From positions 1-32,201 of the forward strand of contig JAGKXA010000080.1 in NCBI GenBank assembly GCA_021151615.1: a stretch of DNA of 32,201 nucleotides, in the 5' to 3' direction. The DNA comes from Cellvibrionaceae bacterium (GTDB lineage Bacteria; Pseudomonadota; Gammaproteobacteria; Pseudomonadales; Cellvibrionaceae). Position 1 is the first letter of the stretch. The number at the start of each line of letters is the position of its first letter. Positions 7,755 through 15,556 of this stretch are shown piece by piece. A program made the translations under genes and the position numbers. The notes beneath the pieces are model-generated. The model was not told the origin of the DNA and ran no database searches. It was given only the letters and a program-made list of their open reading frames with translations.

Positions 7755-8873
7755 TTAGCGGTTGTCAGTAGATTCGATGACGGCACCACCCAGGCAAATG
7801 TCATCCTGATAAAACACCACTGATTGCCCCGGAGTTACAGCCCTCTGCGGTTGGTCGAAGGCGACATCCAGAGTTCCGTCCGCCAGAATCTGTACTGTGC
7901 AATCCTGATCGGGTTGGCGGTAGCGGGTTTTAGCGGTACATCTCACCGTATGTGAGGGCGGGGCACCATTAATCCAATGGGCCTGTTGGGCAATCAGGTG
8001 ATTCGTGTATAGAAGGGGGTGATCTGTACCCTGTACCACGACCAGAACATTGCGTGTTAGATCCTTTTGCGCCACAAACCAGGGTTCTTCATTGGCGCCT
8101 TTGACTCCACCAATCCCCAGCCCCTGGCGTTGGCCAATGGTGTGGTACATCAGGCCCATATGCTCACCGATCACCTTACCTTCGGCAGTTTGAATCTCAC
8201 CCGGTTGGGCGGGTAAATATTGCTGCAGGAAATCCTTGAAGCGGCGTTCACCGATAAAGCAGATGCCGGTACTATCCTTCTTATTATGAGTGATTAAGCC
8301 GTGCTCTTCAGCGATGCGGCGCACCTCGGGCTTTTCCAGTTCTCCTACCGGAAACAGCGAGTGGGCAAATTCATTTTCGCCCACAGCATGCAGGAAGTAG
8401 CTTTGATCCTTGTTGGGATCAAGACCTTTTAGGAGGTGGGCGCGCCCATAGATATCAGCGCGGCGCACGTAATGGCCGGTGGCAATTAGCTCGCCGCCGA
8501 GCATACGCGCATATTCCATAAACACTTTGAATTTGATTTCGCGGTTGCAGAGGATATCCGGGTTCGGAGTACGGCCGGCTTTGTACTCTTCCAGAAAGTG
8601 CTCGAAGACGTTATCCCAGTATTCTGCTGCGAAATTAGCGCTATGCAGCTTGATCCCAATGCGGTCGCATACCATCTGTGCATCGGCCAGGTCGGCCTTG
8701 GCGGTACAGTATTCAGTGCCGTCATCCTCATCCCAATTCTTCATAAACAGGCCTTCGACCTGATATCCCTGTTGTTTGAGCAAAAGTGCTGATACGGAGG
8801 AATCCACACCGCCAGACATGCCCACGATAACGCGTGCACCGGCTGAAACTACGGGATTGGAGGCTTGAGTCAT
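7755..8873 (-). CDS. mnmA: tRNA-specific 2-thiouridylase MnmA
   Basis: MnmA puts sulfur on uridine 34 of tRNA-Lys, -Glu and -Gln, using ATP and sulfur that starts from a cysteine desulfurase (in E. coli IscS through the Tus relay). The protein has 372 residues. The PP-loop SGGVDSS is at residues 20-26, the catalytic cysteines are C109 (in CNREIKF) and C205 (in DSTGICFIGE), and a C-terminal beta-barrel follows. The link to sulfur transfer gives a reason for keeping an IscS-type desulfurase in this genome. It follows nudJ after 83 bases containing two hairpins, and hflD lies 51 bases downstream. Confidence 0.98.
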   Translation of the reverse strand: MTQASNPVVSAGARVIVGMSGGVDSSVSALLLKQQGYQVEGLFMKNWDEDDGTEYCTAKADLADAQMVCDRIGIKLHSANFAAEYWDNVFEHFLEEYKAGRTPNPDILCNREIKFKVFMEYARMLGGELIATGHYVRRADIYGRAHLLKGLDPNKDQSYFLHAVGENEFAHSLFPVGELEKPEVRRIAEEHGLITHNKKDSTGICFIGERRFKDFLQQYLPAQPGEIQTAEGKVIGEHMGLMYHTIGQRQGLGIGGVKGANEEPWFVAQKDLTRNVLVVVQGTDHPLLYTNHLIAQQAHWINGAPPSHTVRCTAKTRYRQPDQDCTVQILADGTLDVAFDQPQRAVTPGQSVVFYQDDICLGGAVIESTDNR

Positions 8874-8902
8874 AAGGAAATAGCAGCAGTTCAGAAAATG
8901 AG

Positions 8903-8949
8903 GCGGGCATTTTACCTGCCCGCGCCAGTCACTGCCACCTTAAAGGTGG
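8903..8949 (-). promoter_or_regulatory. Two tandem hairpins between nudJ and mnmA
   Basis: CCACCT/AGGTGG (8935-8949, loop TAA) and GCGGGCA/TGCCCGC (8903-8923, 7-base loop) follow each other just past the nudJ stop on the minus strand. The second is trailed only by CTCATTTTC. This could be a weak terminator or attenuator that sets mnmA expression apart from nudJ. The structure is seen directly and the role is inferred. Confidence 0.45.
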
Positions 8950-8956
8950 ATAAGCG

Positions 8957-9394
8957 TTAACCGACAACGCTCAAGGGGAAGCGGCGTCCTGCCCGGTAAT
9001 CCTCAATAATTTGTAGGGTCATCGGGCTGCGCAGCTGCTCTTTGCGTTCCAGCAATTCTTCATAGCTCAACCAGACAGCTTCAATAATGCCAGTGTCCAG
9101 TGGGCGCTTGGCATCGTGGCTGATCGCCTCGCCAATAAATGTAGTGCGGAAATAAGTAATCCCATTACTGGGTGCAGTATAAAGATTCACACCAACTACA
9201 CCGGTTAATTGAATTGTCCAACCCGTTTCTTCCAGCGTTTCGCGAATCGCAGCATCGACCAGTGTTTCATTGGGGTCAAGATGACCAGCAGGTTGGTTGT
9301 AAACTTTTTTTCCATCGGATTCTTCATACACCATTAAATAGCGGTTATCGCGTTCAATGATGGTGGCAACAGTTACGTGGGGTGCCCAAGTCAT
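8957..9394 (-). CDS. nudJ: NUDIX hydrolase, NudJ-like
   Basis: This 145-residue NUDIX enzyme should hydrolyse nucleoside or thiamine-type diphosphates. NudJ of E. coli acts on HMP-PP, thiamine-PP and nucleoside tri- and diphosphates. The NUDIX box runs from GHLDPNETLVDAA to IRETLEETGW with all the metal-binding residues (G..E..REtlEE.G). The beginning (APHVTVATIIERDNRYLMV) and the RSPMTLQIIEDYRAGRRFPL tail follow NudJ. I chose the ATG at 9392-9394, with GAGTGAGA upstream, over a GTG four codons earlier. It is the first gene of the minus-strand block leading to mnmA, hflD and purB. Confidence 0.92.
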   Translation of the reverse strand: MTWAPHVTVATIIERDNRYLMVYEESDGKKVYNQPAGHLDPNETLVDAAIRETLEETGWTIQLTGVVGVNLYTAPSNGITYFRTTFIGEAISHDAKRPLDTGIIEAVWLSYEELLERKEQLRSPMTLQIIEDYRAGRRFPLSVVG

Positions 9395-9502
9395 AAATGA
9401 TCTCACTCACAAAAACTCTCGTGGAATCTTACTGAATGATGTTGCGCCTGTAATCTAAAAAATCGAGCACTTATTTTTGTCCTCTAAGTTTAGATTTCAG
9501 CG

Positions 9503-9532
9503 TTGACCCCGCAGTAATTGCTTTGCTAGGCT
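9503..9532 (+). promoter_or_regulatory. Possible sigma-70 promoter of the hypothetical gene
   Basis: TTGACC (9503-9508) and TAGGCT (9527-9532) are 18 bases apart and about 40 bases before the start codon. The -35 is good and the -10 mediocre, so this is a tentative call. Confidence 0.3.
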
Positions 9533-9571
9533 CAAAAAACAATCTATTTACAAACAATTACAAGGATGTAT

Positions 9572-9991
9572 ATGAGCAGAGCTGCATTGGTTTTTTATCC
9601 GGAAATATTTGTCGGTTTTAACAAGACCCAGCTTATTGAGCGACAGTTGGTAAATGTGGGTTTTATCGGTAGTCGTTTTCGTGCGTCCCCCGCGTTTACA
9701 TCTGGAGCTGCTTACCGTCAATTCATTCCTAAAATAGATTCTCTTTACAAGTACCAGCACAGCATTATCCGCATTCACATCCAATCTACGGGGCATTGGT
9801 TTTCTGCAAGTCGGTCAGCCATGCATGAACGGAGCAATCTTGTCATTATTGAGGGCGACTCCTTTATTGTTGATCGTGCGCAATGTTCCAAATTCTGTCA
9901 GTTGCTTGGTCGTGTTACTGGTGACGAGTATAGGGTTGAGATTGTCGAAGATTTGGCATGCCTCGGAATTAGTGAGCCGGAGTATTGCTAG
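9572..9991 (+). CDS. Hypothetical protein, 139 residues
   Basis: I do not recognise this protein. The frame is open for 139 codons and starts at an ATG 6 bases after AAGG. An in-frame ATG two codons earlier would leave no room for that site. It has no signal peptide or transmembrane segment, is basic in the middle (residues about 30-85) and acidic near the end, and has cysteines in RAQCSKFC and at the very C-terminus. It stands alone between the nudJ block and the efflux operon, transcribed away from nudJ. Antisense frames exist but lack ribosome sites. Confidence 0.65.
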   Translation: MSRAALVFYPEIFVGFNKTQLIERQLVNVGFIGSRFRASPAFTSGAAYRQFIPKIDSLYKYQHSIIRIHIQSTGHWFSASRSAMHERSNLVIIEGDSFIVDRAQCSKFCQLLGRVTGDEYRVEIVEDLACLGISEPEYC

Positions 9992-10366
9992 GTCATCTGC
10001 TGCGACTACTGACATATGTTGACTAACGGGGGGTGATAATGCCCCTCCGTGCCGGTGATGAATGTCATGAATTACCCAATAGCCCAATAATTGTTTGGAA
10101 GAGTCGTTCAAAAGGGAATATGATTTGCCAACCGACCGTGCGGTCTGTTGTTGTGGTAATTACAAATCTAAACTAAAAAGGTTACATTTTGTGACATTTG
10201 TGGATTTGGGTTTTATTGGTGCTTATGCAACAATTTTGCAGCCTGCATAGCCGAAACTTTGGTTGGGATACTGCGTTTCAGGCGTCTTTATTATCCCGCT
10301 GTGTATCTTATTCCGGTAGCTGTTTATACCTGTGCGTCTTCTCTTCTTATTTTATGGTCATTGTAT
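9992..10366. other. Regulatory region upstream of the efflux operon
   Basis: About 375 bases hold no convincing gene. The first part has an imperfect GC-rich hairpin (ACGGGGGG at 10026-10033 with CCCCTCCGT at 10042-10050), perhaps a terminator for the hypothetical gene although no T-run follows. A 22-base palindrome lies at 10129-10150. An AT-rich stretch follows where the promoter of the efflux genes should be, possibly TAAACT at 10169-10174. The adaptor frame stays open upstream to about 10259, but that extension begins at TTG and reads as an unusual aromatic stretch before the normal N-terminus. Confidence 0.55.
10129..10150. promoter_or_regulatory. Palindromic operator, TetR/AcrR type (predicted)
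   Basis: Two 10-base half-sites, CAACCGACCG and CGGTCTGTTG, are complementary except at one position and are separated by TG. The GACCG-NN-CGGTC core is of the kind bound by TetR-family repressors that govern RND efflux operons. It lies about 220 bases before the adaptor start, next to the probable promoter. No TetR gene is in the window. Confidence 0.6.
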
Positions 10367-11485
10367 ATGAGCAAACTGAAATCATCCTTGATAGCGTTAT
10401 TCAGTCTGTTGGGTGTTCTAGCGATCGTTGCCGGCGTTAAGGCAAGTCAAATTGCAACCCTGATGAGCGGCGGTACCCCACAGGTACCAGCGGAAACAAT
10501 CAGTACTTTTACCGCTGAAATGCAACAGTGGCCCAATACCTACACTGCCATGGGGACTGTTGAGGCGTCAGAAGGTATCGTGATTTCGGCAGAGGTGGCC
10601 GGTAAAGTGAAAAAGATTGAGTTCAAATCGGGGGAGCAGGTCAAAAAAGGCACTGTGATCCTGGTACAAGAGTCGGGCAATGAAGAGGCTCAGCTGAGTG
10701 CTGCTGAAGCGAGATTGCGTCTGGCGAAGTCCAATTATGATCGTCTGGTAGAACTGCGCAAACGTAACACGGTGTCGCAAAGCGAACTTGATGCTGCGGT
10801 GCAGCAAATGGAATCTGCGCAAGGTGACGTTAATGATCTGAAAACCACTTTGCAGAAAAAACTGGTGCGTGCACCTTTTGATGGTCGTTTGGGAATCCGT
10901 AAAGTGGATTTGGGCGAGGATTTGCAGGTAGGCACAGAAATTGTCTCACTTCAGGCTATCAACAGTGTGCGAGTGAACTTTCCCGTCCCCCAATTCTGGT
11001 TGGTTCAAATGACCCGCGGTTTGCCAGTGCAAGTCAATGTAGGTGATGGCTCGGATGCAAATCTGCAAGGTCAAATTACCGCCATAGGCGCAGAGATTAA
11101 CACCACCACCCGTAATGCGATTGTCCAATCCAATATGGGTAATGAAAAGAACCTGTTAATTCCTGGCATGGCAGTGGAAACTACTGTCACTCTGTCTGAT
11201 CCGCAGGATGTGCTGGCTGTGCCAGCTACGTCAGTCATTTTTGCTACCTACGGCGATACCGTATTTGTAGTTGATAAAGCTGAAGGTGGTCAACTGACTG
11301 CTCGTCAGCAATTTGTTCGCCTCGGCAAATCACGTGGTGACTTTATTGAAATTCTGGATGGATTAAAGCCCGGTGATGTGGTTGTGAGCGCTGGTGCATT
11401 CCGTCTGCGAAATGGACAATCGGTAGTGGTTAGCAGTCTGCCAACCCCTGAATTCAAGCAAGAACCAACACCCAGTGATAGCTAA
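10367..11485 (+). CDS. RND efflux periplasmic adaptor (membrane fusion protein)
   Basis: This 372-residue adaptor would link the inner-membrane pump to an outer-membrane TolC-type channel. A membrane anchor or uncleaved signal lies at residues 6-24 (SSLIALFSLLGVLAIVAGV), and there is no lipobox cysteine. Next come a split lipoyl half (SAEVAGKVKKIEFKSGEQVKKG), a short coiled-coil hairpin (about 105-160), the second lipoyl half (VRAPFDGRLGIRKVDLGEDL), a beta-barrel, and a membrane-proximal domain (FIEILDGLKPGDVVVSAGAFRL). I chose the ATG at 10367, although it lacks a good ribosome site, because earlier in-frame starts are non-ATG and unlike the family. The pump gene follows 99 bases downstream. 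The operon has no outer-membrane gene. Confidence 0.93.
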   Translation: MSKLKSSLIALFSLLGVLAIVAGVKASQIATLMSGGTPQVPAETISTFTAEMQQWPNTYTAMGTVEASEGIVISAEVAGKVKKIEFKSGEQVKKGTVILVQESGNEEAQLSAAEARLRLAKSNYDRLVELRKRNTVSQSELDAAVQQMESAQGDVNDLKTTLQKKLVRAPFDGRLGIRKVDLGEDLQVGTEIVSLQAINSVRVNFPVPQFWLVQMTRGLPVQVNVGDGSDANLQGQITAIGAEINTTTRNAIVQSNMGNEKNLLIPGMAVETTVTLSDPQDVLAVPATSVIFATYGDTVFVVDKAEGGQLTARQQFVRLGKSRGDFIEILDGLKPGDVVVSAGAFRLRNGQSVVVSSLPTPEFKQEPTPSDS

Positions 11486-11517
11486 CACCAACTGGATTAT
11501 TGAATGAAATTGGTTGT

Positions 11518-11588
11518 CGGGCGAGTTGCCCGGCGGGTTAGGTTTGGCCACCATGGCTGCCCAGTCTTATGCTGAGACTTCCGTATGA
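11518..11588 (+). promoter_or_regulatory. Intergenic hairpin and possible 11-codon leader before the pump gene
   Basis: CGGGC/GCCCG with a GAGTT loop (11518-11532) lies between adaptor and pump. After it, an ATG at 11553 opens an 11-codon frame (MAAQSYAETSV) whose TGA overlaps the pump ATG as ATGA at 11585-11588. The pump start has no strong ribosome site of its own, so translation may be coupled through this short frame. The geometry is seen directly and function is inferred. Confidence 0.35.
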
Positions 11589-14500
11589 AATTTACCGATA
11601 TTTTTATTAAGCGCCCGGTACTCGCCATAGTGGTGAGTTTGCTGATCCTGATTCTTGGGATTCAGGCTGGTACCAACCTGACAGTGCGACAATACCCACG
11701 TAGTGATATGTCAGTCATTATTATCAATACTGTTTATGTGGGTGCTAACGCTGAACTAGTGCGCGGATTTGTGACTGCGCCGATTGAACGAGCGATAGCA
11801 TCTGCTGGCGGTATTGATTACATCGAATCGCAAAGTGCGATGAGTTCATCCACGGTAACCGTGCATTTACGTTTGAATTACGATCCGCTGAAGGCGATGA
11901 CGGAAATTTCGGCCAAGGTGAATCAGGTGCGTAATGAGCTGCCGCCAGAGGCTGAAGTGCCTGCCATCCGTATTGAGTCCGCTGACTCACAGTTTGCTGC
12001 TGCCTATTTGAGTTTTAGTTCGGAAATTTTAGAGCAAAACCAGATTACTGATTTTTTAACGCGCTCTATCCAACCACGTTTAATTGCTGTGAGTGGTGTG
12101 CAAAAAGCGGAGGTTCTGGGCGCACGTACCTTTGCAATGCGTATTTGGTTGAAGCCTGATCGTATGGCGGCCTTGAATGTAACTCCGGTGCAGGTACGCG
12201 CTGCGTTGCAGGCAAATAACGTACAGGCGGCAGTGGGCCAGACGCGTGGTACCTATACACAAGTAAACTTGCGTGCCGATACTGATTTAAAAAGTGTCGA
12301 TGAATTCAAGCAGTTGGTTATTCGCAATTCTGCCGATGGGATTATTCGCTTAAGCGATATTGCCGATGTGGTTTTGGGTGCAGAAAACTATGACACAGTA
12401 GTTAACTACTCTGGTGATACCGCCGTGTTTATGGGCGTGTGGGTCGCACCTAATGCCAACTCGCTGGATGTGATGAAAGCGGTCACTAAAGAGATGGAAT
12501 TGATTAAAGCAGACCTACCTTCGGGATTGGATGGAACTATCGCTTATGACTCCACCAAGTATATTGACGCCGCTATTCATGAGGTGGTCAAAACCCTCAC
12601 TGAAACCTTGTTGATTATCGTGGTGGTAATCTTCCTGTTTCTGGGGCTGAGTCGCTCGGTAATTATCCCTGTGCTTGCTATTCCACTGTCGCTGGTTGGG
12701 GCGCTGTTTATTATGCAAGTTTGCGGGTTCTCGTTGAATTTGTTAACGCTGTTATCCATTGTGTTGTGTGTAGGTTTGGTGGTGGATGATGCGATTGTGA
12801 TGGTGGAGAATATTGAGCGTCATATTCAGGATGGGATGAAACCGTATCAGGCTGCGATTATTTCTGCGAGAGAGCTCGCGGGCCCCATTTTAGCGATGAC
12901 TGTAACCTTGGCCTCGGTGTATGTGCCTATTGGTTTACAAGGTGGTCTGGTAGGTTCTTTATTTCGCGAATTTGCAATAACGCTTGCGGGGGCGGTAACT
13001 ATTTCCGCGATTGTGGCAATTACGCTGTCGCCTATGTTGGGTTCGCGGATGTTGAAGTCCCATACAGGTCTTAATGCTCCTCTTGAAAAGCCGTTTGAAA
13101 AATTTCGTACTTGGTACATGCGTAAGCTGGATATATCGTTGCAAAATCGTTTTGGCGTTTACATTTTCTGGGTGGGTATTGCTGCTATGTGCGTTCCGCT
13201 CTACAACATGTCACCCAAAGAATTGGCTCCCGTGGAGGACCAAGGCGTAATTTTTGGCATTGTTGAGGCTCAAGCCAACTCGACTGTAGATCAGTCAGCT
13301 CATTATGGTAAGCAAGTGAACGAAGCATTTATGAGTATTCCTGAAACTGACTTTACATTTCAGTTGACCATGCCCACCGGTGGTTTCTCAGGTATGGTTA
13401 CAAAACCCTGGGAAGAGCGAGATCGCGATGTGTTCCAGATAATGCCGGAAGTGCAGCAAAAGTTAAGTGAAATTGCAGGTGTGAAAATTCTGCCTATCAC
13501 TCCTCCAGCGTTGCCGGGGGGGGGGCAGTTTCCGGTAGAGTTTGTTATTGCATCGACGGCAGATATCAAAGAAATCTACGGTTATGCACAAAAACTGGAA
13601 GAGGCTATGACTAAGTCAGGCAAGTTTTACTTCCAGACGCTGGATGTAAAAGTAGATCAGCCGGATTACAAACTCAGCATTGATCGTGAAAAAGTGGCAG
13701 ATTTAGGTCTCGATTTACAGACCGTGACCAATGATGTGGGTACCTTGCTCGGCGGTGGCTGGGTAAATCGTTTCAACATGTCTGGCCAAAGCTATAAGGT
13801 CATTCCTCAGGTTAAACGCGAGTCGCGCCTGACACCGGAAGATTTGGCAAATCTCTATGTGACCGGGCCTGATGGTAATTTGATTCGTCTTGATCAGGTT
13901 GCCAGCCTCACGCACTCTACCGAGCCGCGCAGTATCAACCGTATGCAGCAACTTAATGCGGTGAAAATCAGTGGTGTACCCGGTGTAACGCTTGCAGAAG
14001 CCTTGAGTTTTATTGAATCAGAAGCACGTAATATTCTGCCTAATAGCTACACCATTGATTACACTGGCGAGTCACGTCAGTTAAAGCGAGAGGGCAACAC
14101 TTTTTTGCCGGCCTTTATTATGGCGATTGTGATGATCTTCCTGGTGCTAGCTGCACAGTACAATAGCTTCCGTGATCCGTTGGTAATTCTGGCGGGGTCT
14201 GTACCTTTAGCAATGTTTGGTGCGCTCTTGTTTACCTTCTGGAAAATGCCTGCGCCGATTCCATTCTTCACTGATGGCTTTACCAGCACGCTAAATATTT
14301 ACTCGCAAGTTGGCTTGGTAACCTTGATGGGTCTGATTGCACGTAACGGAATTCTGGTAGTGGAGTTTGCTAATAAGCTGCAAGAAGAGGGGATGGCGAA
14401 GTTACAAGCGATTCGCGAAGCTTCTTCGTTGCGTTTGCGTCCGGTAATGATGACCAGTGTTGCCACTGTCGCCGGTCATACGCCGCTGATTTTCGCTGCA

Positions 14501-14665
14501 GGTGCTGGTGCGGAGGCGCGTAATTCAATCGGTATAGTTCTGGTGCTCGGTATGACCATCGGCACCTTCTTTACCTTGTTTGTACTGCCATCTGTGTACA
14601 TGTTGCTGGCTAAAGATCACCAACATGATCGTGAAAACCTGGAGCATTTGGCTGAAGCCAATTAG
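11585..14665 (+). CDS. RND multidrug efflux pump, HAE1-type permease
   Basis: This 1026-residue inner-membrane proton-driven pump belongs to the AcrB/MexB superfamily. The layout is typical: TM1 near residue 12-30, a periplasmic porter domain, TM2-TM6 from about 335, a second periplasmic half, and TM8-TM12 from about 840. The proton-relay aspartates are D401 and D402 (VGLVVDDAIVMVENIERH), and the relay arginine and threonine lie in LRLRPVMMTS. The residue matching AcrB K940 is arginine (R920, in LMGLIARNGILVVEF). A run of ten Gs at 13516-13525 encodes part of LPGGGQF. Substrate is unknown. It forms an operon with the adaptor and ends at a strong terminator. Confidence 0.95.
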   Translation: MKFTDIFIKRPVLAIVVSLLILILGIQAGTNLTVRQYPRSDMSVIIINTVYVGANAELVRGFVTAPIERAIASAGGIDYIESQSAMSSSTVTVHLRLNYDPLKAMTEISAKVNQVRNELPPEAEVPAIRIESADSQFAAAYLSFSSEILEQNQITDFLTRSIQPRLIAVSGVQKAEVLGARTFAMRIWLKPDRMAALNVTPVQVRAALQANNVQAAVGQTRGTYTQVNLRADTDLKSVDEFKQLVIRNSADGIIRLSDIADVVLGAENYDTVVNYSGDTAVFMGVWVAPNANSLDVMKAVTKEMELIKADLPSGLDGTIAYDSTKYIDAAIHEVVKTLTETLLIIVVVIFLFLGLSRSVIIPVLAIPLSLVGALFIMQVCGFSLNLLTLLSIVLCVGLVVDDAIVMVENIERHIQDGMKPYQAAIISARELAGPILAMTVTLASVYVPIGLQGGLVGSLFREFAITLAGAVTISAIVAITLSPMLGSRMLKSHTGLNAPLEKPFEKFRTWYMRKLDISLQNRFGVYIFWVGIAAMCVPLYNMSPKELAPVEDQGVIFGIVEAQANSTVDQSAHYGKQVNEAFMSIPETDFTFQLTMPTGGFSGMVTKPWEERDRDVFQIMPEVQQKLSEIAGVKILPITPPALPGGGQFPVEFVIASTADIKEIYGYAQKLEEAMTKSGKFYFQTLDVKVDQPDYKLSIDREKVADLGLDLQTVTNDVGTLLGGGWVNRFNMSGQSYKVIPQVKRESRLTPEDLANLYVTGPDGNLIRLDQVASLTHSTEPRSINRMQQLNAVKISGVPGVTLAEALSFIESEARNILPNSYTIDYTGESRQLKREGNTFLPAFIMAIVMIFLVLAAQYNSFRDPLVILAGSVPLAMFGALLFTFWKMPAPIPFFTDGFTSTLNIYSQVGLVTLMGLIARNGILVVEFANKLQEEGMAKLQAIREASSLRLRPVMMTSVATVAGHTPLIFAAGAGAEARNSIGIVLVLGMTIGTFFTLFVLPSVYMLLAKDHQHDRENLEHLAEAN

Positions 14666-14680
14666 TTGTTTGTTGCAATA

Positions 14681-14709
14681 AAAAGGGTGCCAATTGGCAC
14701 CCTTTTTTG
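14681..14709 (+). terminator. Terminator of the efflux operon
   Basis: The perfect 11-bp stem AAAAGGGTGCC/GGCACCCTTTT with loop AATT is followed by TT and then GT, 16 bases past the pump stop codon. It is a standard Rho-independent terminator and, being symmetrical, may work in both directions. Confidence 0.93.
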
Positions 14710-14725
14710 TTAGGGTGCGCCCCAA

Positions 14726-14753
14726 TTGCGCTCTTCAGCGTGTTTTGTATAGC
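14726..14753 (+). promoter_or_regulatory. Possible promoter of apbC
   Basis: TTGCGC (14726-14731) and TATAGC (14748-14753) are 16 bases apart and 24 bases before the apbC start, after the efflux terminator. The match is moderate. Confidence 0.3.
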
Positions 14754-14776
14754 GTTTTAAGTATCGAGGTTAGGTT

Positions 14777-15556
14777 ATGGCGGCCACTACAATTGCCAAT
14801 CAACAAATTCCCGGCGTTAAACACATTATTGCCGTTGCTTCTGGTAAAGGCGGAGTGGGCAAGTCTACTACTTCAGTAAACCTTGCTTTAGCGCTGGCAG
14901 CAGAAGGACAAAGGGTGGGGATTTTGGATGCAGACATCTATGGTCCCAGTCAGCCGCAAATGCTGGGGGTTGGTCAAAAGCGCCCGCAGATAGTGGGTGA
15001 GGCAGGGCAGCAGCAAATGTTGCCCTTGGTTGCTCACAGTATTCAGTCGATATCCATGGGTTATCTGGTCACAGAAGACACGCCAATGCTCTGGCGTGGC
15101 CCTATGGCCACTGGAGCACTGCAACAATTGTTGATGCAGACGCGCTGGGATAAATTGGACTATCTGGTAATTGATATGCCTCCTGGTACTGGTGACATTC
15201 AAATTACCCTCGCACAAAAGGTCCCGCTCACCGGTGCTGTGATTGTGACAACCCCGCAGGACATTGCCTTGCTGGATGCAAAGAAAGCAGTGGAGATGTT
15301 CCGCAAAGTCAATGTGCCTGTGCTGGGTGTAGTAGAAAATATGGCGATTCATGTTTGCACCAACTGCGGCCATGAAGAACATATTTTTGGCGAGGGTGGC
15401 GGTGAGCGAATTGCGCGCGATTATCACACCGAGTTGCTTGGCTCATTGCCGCTGGAATTGTCGATCCGTGTGGATGCTTTGCTTTTTTTCGATAGCCGCT
15501 ACTTACCAAACGCCTTTTTGCGACTTTTGATGGGTTTCCCCAATTACCTGTTGTGA
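14777..15556 (+). CDS. apbC: Fe-S cluster carrier ATPase ApbC/Mrp with altered C-terminus
   Basis: Mrp/ApbC is a deviant Walker-type P-loop ATPase that carries Fe-S clusters to apoproteins. Visible are the deviant Walker A SGKGGVGKST (22-31), the switch DADIYGPSQP (51-60), Walker B-like VIDMPPGTGD (131-140), and the cluster-binding cysteines C194 and C197 in CTNC. This is the short form without the N-terminal MIP18-like domain of E. coli Mrp. After residue 231 (LPLELSIR) the sequence should read EQAD.G.PTVVADPD, but instead runs VDALLFFDSRYLPNAF to an early stop. No other frame restores the family sequence, so the end looks replaced by rearrangement rather than frameshifted. It may be impaired. 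Confidence 0.88.
   Translation: MAATTIANQQIPGVKHIIAVASGKGGVGKSTTSVNLALALAAEGQRVGILDADIYGPSQPQMLGVGQKRPQIVGEAGQQQMLPLVAHSIQSISMGYLVTEDTPMLWRGPMATGALQQLLMQTRWDKLDYLVIDMPPGTGDIQITLAQKVPLTGAVIVTTPQDIALLDAKKAVEMFRKVNVPVLGVVENMAIHVCTNCGHEEHIFGEGGGERIARDYHTELLGSLPLELSIRVDALLFFDSRYLPNAFLRLLMGFPNYLL

Noticed and set aside
10259..10366. N-terminal extension of the efflux adaptor
   Set aside because: It begins at TTG without a ribosome site and precedes a normal anchor sequence that itself starts with ATG.
14888..15427. Antisense open frame of 179 codons opposite apbC
   Set aside because: It lies wholly within the conserved part of apbC, has no ribosome site, and its product resembles no family.
15470..15556. 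Simple frameshift as the cause of the odd apbC end
   Set aside because: All three forward frames after residue 231 were read, and none gives the family's C-terminal sequence.
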